Assembly (NCBI GenBank): GCA_933228675.1
Contig: OW121740.1
Span: 126,484,630 to 126,548,629, forward strand
Direction: 5' to 3'
Source of the DNA: Stomorhina lunata
Taxonomy: Eukaryota; Arthropoda; Insecta; Diptera; Rhiniidae
DNA: 64,000 bases
A program made the position numbers and the translations under genes. A model generated the notes under the pieces. That model ran no database searches. It was not told the origin of the DNA and saw only the letters and a program-made list of their open reading frames with translations. Positions 43,966-55,667 of the stretch are shown here, piece after piece. Positions within the stretch are counted from its first letter, which is position 1; each line of letters begins with the position of its first letter.

Positions 43966-46901
43966 ATGCTTAAACAAAATTTATATCTAACTCAAATCTC
44001 ACTCATTTTGAGTGTTTTCTTTATTACAAAAGCTAAAGCTTTTGCTTATGAAGGTGTGTGTGTGTGTGCATGAGAGATAATTGAAAAAAGAAGATTTTCA
44101 TGATAAAAAATTAAAATAAATAAACAATAAATTAAAAAAAAATTCTAACAACAATTAAAAAATGAACACGACTACTTGTTTTTTATTACGTTATATGTTT
44201 TAATAATAATAATTTTTAATTATTATAGCCCCTTCACAATGTTCTAACCCCAATGGTCGTATCGGTTTATGTGTCTCCATTTACGAGTGTCCATCTCTTC
44301 TGAATGCCTTAAAATCACATCAAAATTCCGTATTTGCCTTTGCCCGCAAATCCGAGTGCTTGTCAAATGGTCAAGGCCGCCGACCCTATGTCTGTTGCAC
44401 TTCCGATACCGGTTTTAGTACACGCACCGGCTATAATGGTCATCGTATTGTTTTCCCTAAAGATCCCGATGATAATAATGAAGAGATTTTAAATACAACA
44501 ACCGAAAAACTGGGAGAAAAGGAAAATATTCAGAATTCAGGTGGATCTTTGTTTCCGAAACCGCCTGAATGTGGTCCCGTAACAATAGGTAATAAAATTT
44601 ATGGTGGAGAGGAAACAGAATTAGGAGAATTTCCATGGCTGGCTAATTTGGAGTATAGAACGGGTAAGTAAATATTTACGGGCATGTAAATATTTATGTG
44701 TGTAAATGTGTAAAATGGAAAATACCTAATAGTGGAAATTTTCTATAGGGTAAAAAAAAACAACTCAAACAACAATTTTGAAGCCTCTAATTATATAAGT
44801 TTATACTGTTTTGAGATGCTTAGAAAAATAACAAATATTTTTAACAAAAATGTTTCTATAGAAAAATATTTTTAACAAAAATTTTTCTAGAGAAAAATAT
44901 TTTTAACAAAAATTTTTCTAAAGAAAAATATTTTTAACAAAAAATGTTTCTCTAGAAAAATATTTTTAACAAAAATTTTTCTCTAGAAAAATATTTTTAA
45001 CAAAAATTTTTTCTAAAGACAAATATTTTTAACAAAAAATTTTTCTAAAGAATAATACTTTTAACAAAAAATTTTTCTAAAGAAAAATATTTTTAACTAA
45101 AAATTTTTCTAAAGAAAAATATTTTTAACAAAAATTTTTTCTAAAGAAAAATATTTTTAACAAAAATTTTTCTCTAGAAAAATATTTTTAACAAAAATTT
45201 TTCTAAAGAAAAATATTTTTAACTAAACATTTTTCTAAAGAAAAATATTTTTCACAAAAATTTTTCTATAGAAAAATATTTTTTATCAAAAATTTTTCTT
45301 TGGAAAAATATTTTTATCAAAAATTTTTCTATAGAAAAATATTTTTATCAAAAATGTTTCTATAGAAAAATATTTTTATTAAAAATTTTTCTATAGAAAA
45401 ATATTTTTATCAAAAATGTTTCTATAGAAAAATATTTTTATTAAAAATTTTTCTATAGAAAAATATTTTTATTAAAAACTTTTCTATAGAAAAATATTTT
45501 TATCAAAAATTTTTCGATAGAAAAATATTTTTATCAAAAATTTTTTTATAGAAAAATATTTTTATCAAAATTTTTTCTATAGAAAAATATTTTTATCAAT
45601 AATTTTTCTATAGAAAAATATTTTTATCAAAAATTTTTCTATAGAAAAATATTTAAAAAGTTTTACTCTAGTGTATTACACTAAGATCCCAATTTATTAC
45701 AATTATTTGTTATTGTAATAAATTTTAAAAACCAAAAATGTTGGTGGTTTAGCCTTTCCTCGACGCGTTTCGATGGCTGGTTAGGCCATCTCTACAGGAG
45801 GTTTATCCCTAATTCTAGATCTTAGTGCATTATACTACAGTTAAACTCTTTAATTAAATGTTTGATGTCCCAAAATTTTTGATATACCTTTTTAAAATTT
45901 TTTTTTTTTAATTTTTGTATAGAAAAATATTTTTATCAAAAATTTTTCTATAGAAAAATATTTTTATCAGAAATTTTTCTATAGAAAAATATTTTTATCA
46001 GAAATTTTTCTATAAAAAAATATTTTTATCAAAAATTTTGTATGGAAAATTGGATTTGTAATCATGCCATAAAATTTTTTTCTCTCTACAGCCACAGGAA
46101 GCATTTTATCCGTTTGTGCTGGAAATATAATTAACCAAAGATATCTACTGACGGCTGCTCATTGCGTTAAGGGAGAGATAGAAGTTAAAATTGGAAAATT
46201 GTAAGTATTCAAATCAATAGAAAAGAATCGAATATAGATAAACTGTAAATTTTATTTTAAGGGTCTCACTACGTGTTGGTGATCACAATACACAAACCCC
46301 AGTGGATTGCGATAATTCGGGATGCATAGATGCATACCAGCGTATGGGCGTGGAAAAGATAATAGTTCATGCCGATTATGGCTCCTACAACGGATATCAT
46401 AATTATAATGATATAGCTTTAATAAGGGCCGATCGGAATATGGAATATTCTGTTTCAGTGGCCCCTATATGTTTACCAAATGTTGCACCCCATGCAAGGA
46501 AATTAAGTAGGGGCTTGAAGCTTGCGGTAGCGGGCTGGGGACATACAGGAAAAAGTAATTTTAGATATAAAAAAAGATATATACAAAATTAGATATTTGA
46601 TTTCAAATTTTTATTTATTTTAGCTAAATATTCCGCCGCTAAACTCAAAGTCGAATTGCCTTATGTAGAGAATGAAGTTTGCCCTATCAATGTGGCTCCC
46701 GAACAACTGTGCGCCGGGGGTGAATTTGCAAAAGACAGTTGCACTGGTGACTCGGGTGGGGGTTTAGTGCGTTTAGCAGGTGATGCCTGGGTTGTTGAGG
46801 GTCTGGTTTCTTATGGTCGTGGTTGCGGTTTAGAACGTCCCGGAGTTTATACTCGTGTAAGCAGTTATATTCCATGGATTCTAGCTAATGTTGAGCCATA
46901 A
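43966..46901 (+). CDS. CLIP-domain serine protease, secreted, five exons
   Basis: Exons 43966-44053, 44229-44663, 46092-46200, 46262-46554 and 46624-46901 all join in frame at GT/AG sites and give 400 residues. Residues 1-28 are a signal peptide. The clip domain has six Cys (34, 44, 50, 73, 85, 86). A linker with Cys144 leads to the activation site Lys152 | Ile-Tyr-Gly-Gly. The S1 protease domain has His198 (LLTAAHC), Asp261 (NDIALIR) and Ser352 (GDSGGG); Asp346, six before Ser, implies trypsin-like cleavage after Arg/Lys. The extra Cys pair 227/232 is usual in easter/SPE/MP1-type (CLIPB) enzymes. By family such zymogens act in haemolymph cascades (Toll ligand processing or prophenoloxidase activation); which one cannot be told. 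The usual GDSGGP is GDSGGG here. Intron 2 (1428 bp) holds a minisatellite and a MITE; intron 1 begins in a GT repeat. All key residues are intact, so it looks functional. Confidence 0.93.
44818..46045. repeat. 31-bp minisatellite in intron 2 of the protease
   Basis: Units of CTATAGAAAAATATTTTTAT plus CAAAAATTTTT (31 bp). The left part has AACAAAA and CTAAAG/CTCTAG variants, the right part ATCAAAA/ATTAAAA with CTATAG. Split at 45659-45848 by a small MITE; array units resume at about 45915-46045. About 33 units in total. Confidence 0.92.
45659..45848. mobile_element. 190-bp MITE-like element inside the intronic array
   Basis: Ends AGTTTTACTCTAGTGTATTA and TAATACACTA-like right arm (CTTAGTGCATTATACTACAG, then TTAAACT) form an inverted repeat of about 30 bp with mismatches, including CACTAAGATC / GATCTTAGTG. 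The interior holds a perfect hairpin GATGGCTGGTTAGGCCATC. A relative lies at 51380-51480. Target duplication not resolved. Confidence 0.7.
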
Positions 46902-47285
46902 TTTTAATTATTAGTTTATTTAAATTGTATATATGTTTATATATGTAAATGTTTTATTGTTTAATTTAGTGTTTATTAAACTAAATAATTACTGTGATAT
47001 TTTTTTATTTGTTTGTAAATATTTCTTTTTGTATTAAATTTCCCTTTCTAAAAAATTGTTTGTTACTTTTAAGGTTTCAGTGAAGAGGGCTTTATATAGC
47101 GAACATTTAGCTAAAATTATTATGCAATTTGTAGTTAACAAAATTGTTAAAAAAATATGTAAATTATTTATCAAGTATGTTTATTTAAATAATGATAAAC
47201 TCAGTTATTATTGTAATTAAAATTAAAAATTGTATAATATTAAATTTATTGGTTTTGACTTTAATTACAAAATTAAAATTAAAAT
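46902..47285. other. 3' flank of the protease gene
   Basis: No canonical AATAAA is obvious close to the stop; TATTAAA variants at 46974 and 47033 may serve. AT-rich, no gene. Confidence 0.5.
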
Positions 47286-49135
47286 TAAAAATATTTTTCA
47301 ATAAAAAATTTTTGATAAAATTATTTTTCGATAGAAATATTTTTGACAAAAAATTTTTTGATAAAATATTTTTCTATAGAAAAATTTTTGATAAAAAAAT
47401 TTTCTATTGAAAAATTTTTGATAAAAAAATTAATTTTTTGAAAAATTTTTGATAAAAATATTTTTCTATTGAAAAATGTTTGATAAAAAAATTTTGATAA
47501 AGAAAAACTTTTGATAAAAAAAACTTTTGATAAAAAAATCTTTTGATAAACAAATTTTTCTATTGAAAAATTGTTGATAAAAAAATTTTTCTATTGAAAA
47601 ATTTTTGATAAAAAAAATTTTTCTATAGAAAAATTTTTGATAAACAAATTTTTCTATAGAAAAATTTTTGATAAAAAAAATTTTCTATTGAAAAATTGTT
47701 GATAAAAAAATTTTTCTATTGAAAAATTGTTGATAAAAAAATTTTTCTATTGAAAAATTTTTGATAAAAAAAATTTTTCTATAGAAAAATTTTTGTTAAA
47801 AATATTTTTCTATAGAAAAATTTTTGTTAAAAATATTTTTCTATAGAAAAATTTTTTTATCATCAATCAATTTTTATATCGAACCCACAACCTCTTAAAA
47901 AATATTTTTCTATAGAAAAATTTTTGTTAAAAATATTTTTCTATAGAAACATTTTTTTTTTAAATATTTTTCTATAGAAAAATTTTTTTTAAAAATATTT
48001 TTCTATACAAAAATTTTTGTTAAAAATATTTTTCTATAGAAAAATTTTTGTTAAAAATATTTTCTATAGAAAAATTTTTGTTAAAAATATTTTTTTATAG
48101 AAAAATTTTTGTTAAAAATATTTTTCTATAGAAAAATGTTTGTTAAAAATATTTTTCTATAGAAAAATTTTTGTTAAAAATATTTTTCTATAGAAAAATT
48201 TTTGTTAAAAATATTTTTCTATAGAAAAATTTTTGTTAAAAATATTTTTCTATAGAAAAATTTTTGTTAAAAATATTTTTCTATAGAAAAATTTTTGTTA
48301 AAAATATTTTTCTATAGAAAAATTTTTGTTAAAAATATTTTTCTATAGAAAAATTTTTGTTAAAAATATTTTTCTATAGAAAAATTTTTGTTAAAAATAT
48401 TTTTCTATAGAAAAATTTTTGTTAAAAATATTTTTCTATAGAAAAATTTTTGTTAAAAATATTTTTCTATAGAAAAATTTTTGTTAAAAATATTTTTCTA
48501 TAGAAAAATTTTTGTTAAAAATATTTTTCTATAGAAAAATTTTTGTTAAAAATATTTTTCTATAGAAAAATGTTTGTTAAAAATATTTTTCTATAGAAAA
48601 ATTTTTGTTAAAAATATTTTTCTATAGAAAAATTTTTGTTAAAATATTTTTCTATAGAAAAATTTTTGTTAAAAATATTTTTTTATAGAAAAGTTTTTGT
48701 TAAAAATATTTTTCTATAGAAAAATTTTTGTTTAAAATATGTTTCTATAAAAAAATTTTTGTTAAAATTATTTTTCTTTAGAAAAATTTTTGTTAAAATT
48801 ATTTTTCTATGGAAAAATTTTTGTTAAAATTATTTTTCTATGGAAAAATTTTTGTTAAAATTATTTTTCTATAGAAAAATTTTTGTTAAAATTATTTTTC
48901 TATAGAAAAATTTTTGTTAAAATTATTTTTCTATAGAAAAATTTTTGTTAAAATTATTTTTCTATAGAAAAATTTCTGTTAAAATTATTTTTCTATAGAA
49001 AAATTTTTGTTAAAAATATTTTACTATAGAAAAGTTTTTGTTAAAAATATTTTTCTATAGAAAAATTTTTGTTGAAAATATTTTTTCTTTGGAAAAATGT
49101 TTGTAGAAAATTTTTTTGTTTTTCTTTAGAAACAT
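47286..49135. repeat. 31-bp minisatellite array downstream of the protease (about 60 copies)
   Basis: Units of CTATAGAAAAATTTTTGTTA plus AAAATATTTTT, 31 bp. It is the reverse complement of the intron 2 array (AAAAATATTTTTAACAAAAA there), so exons 3-5 lie between opposed arrays. The left end (47290-47780) is degenerate with TTTTTGATAAAAAA units. A non-repeat patch interrupts at 47868-47900 (CATCAATCAATTTTTATATC). A TTAAAATTATT sub-family occupies 48750-49010. Confidence 0.94.
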
Positions 49136-49946
49136 TTTCAGTTAAGGCTACCAAATGAATGTCACTATACTTTAGGGTATCACATATTGGGAGGAGATCT
49201 CTTATAATTGCTTATCGTAATAAATTTTTGGGTATATATCTTTAATGATCTAATCATAAATATCTCTGAAGACTCAAATTTATTTGTTTGTTTTTATAAT
49301 TTATTTTATTTACTTTTTGTCATATTTATTAGCTAAATTTGTAGGAATATTAACTTTAATTTCTACTATGAAAAAAAAAAAACAGTGTGACGAATGTTAT
49401 TTAAATATTCGGGTGTAAAATTTGGTGGTTAAACATTCACATTAAATAAAAATTAATTATTTAAATAAATATAATTTTGTGTATATTTAAATTTTTTTTG
49501 TTTATATGATGGAACGATAGACAGGTTCTAAATGCGGTATTAAGCGGCTATTGACGTCTCGTTTTTTTTAGAAAATTAAATTTATAACTATCTCAGGGGA
49601 TTAATGTGATCGAGACTTGGGTTAAAAATAGCTTATGTGAATACGGGGAAAAATATAAAACTGGAAAAGACATGAAAAATATAACAATGTATAAAGAAGA
49701 AATATAGACAATTTTATTACTAAGTAAAATTGATTTGGCGATCAGTCATGAATAGGATCAGTAGATCTTACAGAAGCATATCAACTATAATTCTATAGGA
49801 TTTTATAAGTTTGATCATAATTTTTGTTCCAGGTCACACGCTTATGATTATGAGATAAATAGAAAATGTAAAGGAAAATTTTTGTATGGTTTGCCTTGGA
49901 TCATAAAATGATCATGCAGTTTCCCTTTGTAAATATTTATATATAT
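49136..49946. other. AT-rich intergenic DNA
   Basis: No gene or known element recognised. Confidence 0.5.
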
Positions 49947-50752
49947 TTATACCCTTCACCACCATAGGTGGAAAGGGTATTATAAGTTTGTGCTGATGTT
50001 TGTAACGCATAGAAATATTTGTCTTAGACTCACCTTTTAGTATACCAATAGACTTAGAATCACTTTCTTAGTCGATTTAGCGATGTCCGTCCGTCCGTCT
50101 GGCTGGCTGGACGGCTGGCTGGACCCACATGTAAACCTTGTAATCAAACTAGAGGTCGCAATTCTAAAGATAATTTGATGAAATTTGGCACAGATAATTT
50201 TTTTGATAATGGGACCATGGCTGTTGAAATTGGTCAAAATCGGTCCATTATTTATGGTACCTCCCATAGGTCCCACTTCCCAGAATTGCTATATTGGCCA
50301 CAAATATCAATATTTTTTCATGAAATTAAAAACAGATACTGCTTATGTAAACTTAAATCACTGTACCAAATTTCGTTGAAATCGGTCCACATTTGACCGT
50401 AGCTCCCATACAAACTCTTCTTCAAAAACGCACTAAATGAGACAAAAAATCACTAAAACGCTCATAAATCTAAAGATAATGAAAATTTTGAGTTAATTTT
50501 TTGCATACATAATTTTTGTATCAACTGTAATCAATTTGCCAAATAATCGGTCCACATTTGACCCTAGCTCTCATATAAGTCCAAATGACGGAAATAAGTT
50601 GAATATGTGTATACATTTTGAGAAAATGTATGTATGATGGCAAAATTTAGCAAATATTTGTCTTTATACAGGAAAAATAACACCTTTGACCTTAGTGGTG
50701 AAGGGTATCGTATGGTCGGCTTGACCGACTATAGCGCTTTCTTACTTGTTAT
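49947..50752 (-). mobile_element. Family B mini-me-like element, copy 6
   Basis: Reversed. TATACCCTTCACCACCATAG at the left, GTCCGTCCGTCTGGCTGGCT tract at 50086-50120, and hairpin TCGGCTTGACCGA with CTTTCTTACTTGTT at the right. Confidence 0.85.
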
Positions 50753-51379
50753 TTACAAAATCCTATTTCTCGACTTTAAGGTGATTCCTAAAATACTAAG
50801 CCCACTGTCTCTTACCCTATAGTTTCGCCCAAAAAATTCAAAATATTTAAATTTTCGCAAACTATTGATATGTGAACTAAATTAGAAAACCTAATTAATT
50901 ATTCTTCATACACATATTAAATATTCTAAACTATTGTCTTCAAAAACCAATTTAATAAGAAAAAAATAGTTCTAAACTTAAAAGTAATTAATCATCAGTT
51001 GGTTTTTGAGGAAAAACAATTAAGACAATTTAAATCCGTTTAATGATAGAATCAAAATAAATTGGATTAGACAAAATTAAAAAATTAAAATTCATGCATA
51101 AATCAATAATAAAAAAATATATTGATAAAAGTAATAAGTTATTGTTCTATTTATAAGTAAATATCCGCAAAATTGTTGAAAGAAATAAGACAAAGAAAAA
51201 TCATGTGTGAAATATTTGGAAGATATTGTGGTACAAAGAACAAAAAAAGAGAGAGGAAAAATTTAAACATATCGGGTATTTACTTGAAGAGTGACATAAA
51301 TCAAAATTTGATTTTTTTTTGGCTACTATCATATTTCAATTTTTATTTAAGCAAGAAATAGTTTACACAAAAATTTTTA
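50753..51379. other. AT-rich intergenic DNA
   Basis: No recognised gene; short ORFs lack any protein-like pattern. Confidence 0.5.
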
Positions 51380-51480
51380 TATAGTTGTATTGCACTAGCA
51401 ACCCAAGTTAATACCATTCCTCCACGCTTGTCGATGGTTGGTTAGGCCATCATCATAAGGTAGAGCATTCTAGACAGATC
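51380..51480. repeat. Fragment related to the intronic MITE
   Basis: AGTTGTATTGCACTAG... and the hairpin GATGGTTGGTTAGGCCATC correspond to AGTGTATTACACTAAG and GATGGCTGGTTAGGCCATC at 45659-45848. The C-to-T change still allows a G-U pair in the stem. Confidence 0.65.
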
Positions 51481-51956
51481 GAAAACCACACATTATATCT
51501 AATGCATTAAGCACATAGACAACAGCAGGCTACGGGCTACAACCTGTCAAAATTAGAATACATGCATTCAAATAAAAATAAATTTTTTGGAGTCGACACA
51601 GCTACACGACTACCGACCACCGTTGTAGCTGTAGCCAAAATTAAACTATTTTCTATTTTTGTTGGCGACAATAATAGATTTAGTGCTGTCAACACCATAT
51701 AATATTGAAATAAATGAGCGATTTAAGCCACTTGACTTTATTTACCATAAATACAATGGGGAAAATTTATGTAAACAATTTATATACTTATCAAATATTT
51801 ATATATTTAATGTATATAATAATATCTAATAAAATATTATATAAAAATTTATATGTATATATATCTATCTCAATATAAGTAAAATTTTAAAAAGTTATTT
51901 TTCAAACTGTCTAACTCACGCGCTACGTGTGCTAGAGTTACGTAGTTCATGTTATA

Positions 51957-53249
51957 TCGGGTGGTTAAATTTCAAGGGCCGATGTTGATTTTGAATGAAA
52001 CACAAACTATTTAGGAAATTATGTAATTTTATTTTATTATGATATATTGGTATTACTCAATTATGTATGGAACAAAATATCGGCCAAATGGGCGCCGCGA
52101 CCACGGCGGCACACCTCCATCCGATGGTCCAAATTTTCGATGACCCTGAGGCATAATGGAGGTTCTATGCCGTTAATGTGCCGAATTATCTCATCCTTTA
52201 GCTCTTGAATTGTTGCTGGCTTATCGACGTACACCTTTTCTTTCAAATAACCCCAAAGAAAAAGTCCAACTGTGTCAAATCACATGATCTTGGCGGCCAA
52301 TTGACATCGCCATTACGTGAGATAACACGGCCATTGAATTTGTTGCGCAAAAGAGCCATTGTTTCGTTAGCTGTGTGGCAAGTGGCACCGTCCTGCTGAA
52401 ACCACATATCGTCCACATCCATATCTTCCAATTCGGGCCATAAAAAGTTCGTTATCATCTCACGATAGCGAACACCATTCACAGTAACTGCCTGACCGGC
52501 CTCATTTTGGAAAAAATACGGCCCGATGATGCCGCCAGCCCATAAACCGCACCAAACAGTCACTCTTTGTGGGTGCATTGGTTTTTCGACAATCGCTCTT
52601 GGATTCTCATTCGCCCATATGCGGCAATTCTGTTTATTGACGAATCCACTGAGATGAAAATGTCCCTCATCACTGAAGATGATTTTCTTCGAAAATTTAT
52701 CATTCACTGTTGCCATTTCTTGCCACCATTCTGCCCATTCACGACGTTTGGAATGGTCAAGAGGCTTTAGTTCTTGAGCTAATTGCACCTTGTAAGCGTG
52801 TAAATGCAAGTCTTTGTGCATAATGTTCATCAACGACAAGCGTGAGAGGTGCAATTATTGGGCACGACGACGAGTTGAGGTGGACGGCTCTTCAGCCACA
52901 CTATAGCGAACAGCAGCAATATTTTCTGCAGTACGAGCATGCACTGGTGTTCTTACATCTTCCACAGACCCGGTTTGCCCGAATTTTTCAACGATTTTTG
53001 CGATTGTACGCACATTTGGACGATCAAATTGACCAAAAAAATCACGAAGTGCACGATATGCATTTTGATTTGAACGCCCATTTTCATAATAAGTCTGGAT
53101 AACTTTAACACGTTGTTGGGTTGTGTATCTCTCCATGGTTCAAATTGAATAAGTCTGAAATAGAGAAATGTCAAATAAAATTCGGAAAAAAACTTGGCGT
53201 TTAGGTGTGGTTCACATTCAACATCGGCCCTTACAATTTAACCACCCTT
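51957..53249 (-). mobile_element. DD41D (rosa-like) mariner transposon
   Basis: 1293 bp with TIRs TCGGGTGGTTAAATTTCAAG / CTTACAATTTAACCACCCTT, continuing GGGCCGATGTTGA, and TA flanks at 51955-51956 and 53250-53251. It carries one transposase gene on the minus strand. A second, truncated copy starts at 63379. Confidence 0.92.
52061..53136 (-). pseudogene. DD41D mariner transposase with one stop and one frameshift
   Basis: The ATG at 53136 begins MERYTTQQRVKVIQTYYENG, an N-terminal helix-turn-helix DNA-binding region. About 94 codons in, a TAA (52855-52857) interrupts the same frame. The catalytic domain follows: IIFSDEGHFH (first Asp), WFQQDGATCHTA (second Asp), CDLTQLDFF (third Asp). Forty-one residues separate the second and third Asp, i.e. 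DD41D, the spacing of the rosa group described from Ceratitis. A single missing A near 52258, in the codons for DFFLWG, shifts frame compared with the copy at 63.6 kb; the tail (KEKVYVDKPATIQELKDEII, then VIENLDHRMEVC) resumes to the stop at 52061. Total about 357 codons, close to full length. Two lesions suggest fairly recent death. Confidence 0.92.
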
Positions 53250-54079
53250 TATAAAAGTATGTCCTTTATAAAATTCATTATATAAAAGAGCATACTTATA
53301 TCTATATTGTTTAAAGATATGCGATTTTTTATAAAAAAAAAGTCGGTTGCAGAAATAAGTTTATAGCATATTATAGCTCTTAATCTATTATAAAGAATAT
53401 TATATAAAATATATAAGAATATAAAAGATATTTTCAGTAGCTTTTGTTTGATACCAAAAAAGTTAATACCGGATATAAACTTCTAAAGTTATACCGTATT
53501 ATACTTGAAATTTAAAAAGCGCATAACTCTTAAACTATAAGAGATCACACCAAAATCTTGCTATAATTTTTTTTTGATGTAGACATACTATCAGGTACAG
53601 GAAAACAGTTGATTTCGGAGATTAATAAATAAAATGAATTTATGTCGTTTTTATCAAAATTTAAATTGTTATTTTGTCCATCTTATAAACGCGATATTGG
53701 CACCACTCATATCACTCAGATGTTTCAAAATGTAGCTGCCGTCTTAAATTTAGCTGCCGTCCCCAAAATAATTAAGTAGCTGACTACGAGGCGACGATTG
53801 CAGCCAACGACTTTTGTAGTCGGTGTTCGTGTAGCCTGCTGTTGTCTATGTGTTTAATGCATAATGTACTAGACAATATATAGTGTCTTTCAAAAATCAA
53901 CATAAAGCACAGTTTATCGTCTAAACAGAAATTTTATTTTAAACTGGTACTGCGCAATAAAAGGCAATCATCGAATTTTTAAAATGGGAACATTTAAAAG
54001 TTTAATAAAATTAACATTTTTTTTCTCAAAATGAAGCTTTTTGACTTATGTCAATTTTTATGTAAATAAGCTGTACGTA

Positions 54080-55665
54080 CACTCATTTCCACTTGAATAG
54101 GTGCACTTATTTAGTAATAAATTTAAGCTTGCTGCTCTTAAGATACATCATGAATAGAATAGTGATATACTTTTTGTGTAAGGCTGAACAGTTAAGAATA
54201 AAAGTGTAAGCAAAGAAAGCTCGAAAAATATGGGCCTCTTTTCGAAATTGGTGCAGAAAAATATGCGTTTTTTGCGTCACTTGAATAGGTGCACCACATT
54301 AATTTCAATTTTGTAGACATTTGTAGAAGTTTTGACCACAAAATAGTTTAGCATTTACTAAAATAGAACCCTAGAAGAATTTTCCATCGGTTTTTATTAA
54401 ATTTGGTCCAAGGTTATTCATAGGATTTGAAAGAGAAGTCAAACATTGATGCCAGCGGAGATTAAGGCCTCTACTTGCGTGAAATTTCTACAAAAAATTA
54501 AAAAAGTGATTGCGTTTTAATAATTCACTCAAGGAATAACAAAATTTGAGGAAAAAAATTCTATGCGAAGGCAAACTTTGGCCCCAAGTGTCACCAAACG
54601 GCAAAAATATAGTGATTTTCTTGTAAAAGTATTAGAAAAAATTGGCGTAGGTGGTAGTATTTTTATAGATAGAAACTAATGAATGGACCTAAACCCCTAA
54701 TACCACCTAAACTTTGGAAAGAAATCATTATTAGTCCAAAAAATACGGATTTACGGTCCGGAGCATAGCTGTCATTTCATGTGAAAAAGGTTCGATTTTT
54801 ATGAACCCGTTAGTTTTAAGTTTAAAGAGCAGAATTAAAAAATATTATCCCCATCTCAAATCATAAAAATGGTAGTTCAAACCATCGCATCCTTAAAAAT
54901 CTTTTTTTTTTCATTGCTACACTACCTTGCTCCTAAACATTTTTTACCGAAATGTTTTTTGCAAAAATTCAACCGTAAATCCTTGTCTTTTTGGACTAAT
55001 TATGATTTTTTCCGAAGTTTAAGTGGTATTAGGTGTTAGGGTCCATTTATTAGTTTCTATCTGCAGAAATACTACAACGGAAACCAATTTTTACTAAGAT
55101 TTTTCCACGAAAATCACTATCATTTTGCCGTTTGATGACTCTTGGGGCCAAAGTTTGCCTTCGCTTAGAATTTTTTCCTCATTTTTTGTTACTTCTTGAG
55201 CGAATCATTACAACGCAATCACTTTTTTAATTTTGTGTAGAAATTTCACGGAAGTAGAGGCCTTAATCTCCGCTGGCATTAATGTTTGATTCCTCTTCCA
55301 AATCCTATGAATTACCTTGGGCCAAATTTAATAAAAACCGATCAAAAATTTTTCTAGGGTTCTACTTTAGTAAATGCTAAACTATTTTGTTGTCAAAACT
55401 TCAACAAATGGCTACAAAACTGAAATTAATGTGGTGCACCTATTCAAGTGACGCAAAAAAAAAAAACGCATATTTTTCTGCACCAATTTCGAAAAGAGGC
55501 CCATATTTAAACTATATATCTCGAGCTTTCTTTGCTTACACTTTTATTCTTAACTGTTCAGCCTTTCACAAAAAGTATACCACTATTCTATTCATGAAGT
55601 ATCTAAAGAGCAGCAAGCATAAATTTATTACTAAATAAGTGCACCTATTCAAGTGGAATTGAGTG
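54080..55665. mobile_element. 1.6-kb foldback element with TA duplication
   Basis: Left CACTCATTTCCACTTGAATA, right TATTCAAGTGGAATTGAGTG; TA at 54078-54079 and 55666-55667. The arms continue for about 680 bp each (for example GGTGCACCACATTAATTTC / GAAATTAATGTGGTGCACC, and GTAATTCATAGGA-type pairs) to about 54760 and 54970, leaving a loop of about 210 bp. No transposase; minor ORFs are incidental. TA target and CACT ends point to a Tc1/mariner-dependent element. Confidence 0.9.
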
Positions 55666-55667
55666 TA

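Larger units (their letters stand above)
51500..53860. mobile_element. TIR element interrupted by a rosa-type mariner
   Basis: ATGCATTAAGCACATAGACA then ACAGCAGGCTAC (51502-51533) is inverted at 53828-53860 (GTAGCCTGCTGTTGTCTATG, TGTTTAATGCAT). Further in, GACTACCGACC and AGTCGGTGTTC match less well. About 1.06 kb remains after removing the mariner (51957-53249). Non-coding; target duplication not clear. Confidence 0.75.

Noticed and set aside
46687..46875. Minus-strand ORF over protease exon 5
   Set aside because: Shadow of the coding exon, which carries GDSGG in the sense frame.
47192..47410. 72-codon ORF with [15 protein letters not shown] pattern
   Set aside because: Translation of array units downstream of the protease.
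52842..53102. Plus-strand ORFs over the DD41D transposase
   Set aside because: Antisense shadows; the minus strand carries the recognised catalytic motifs.
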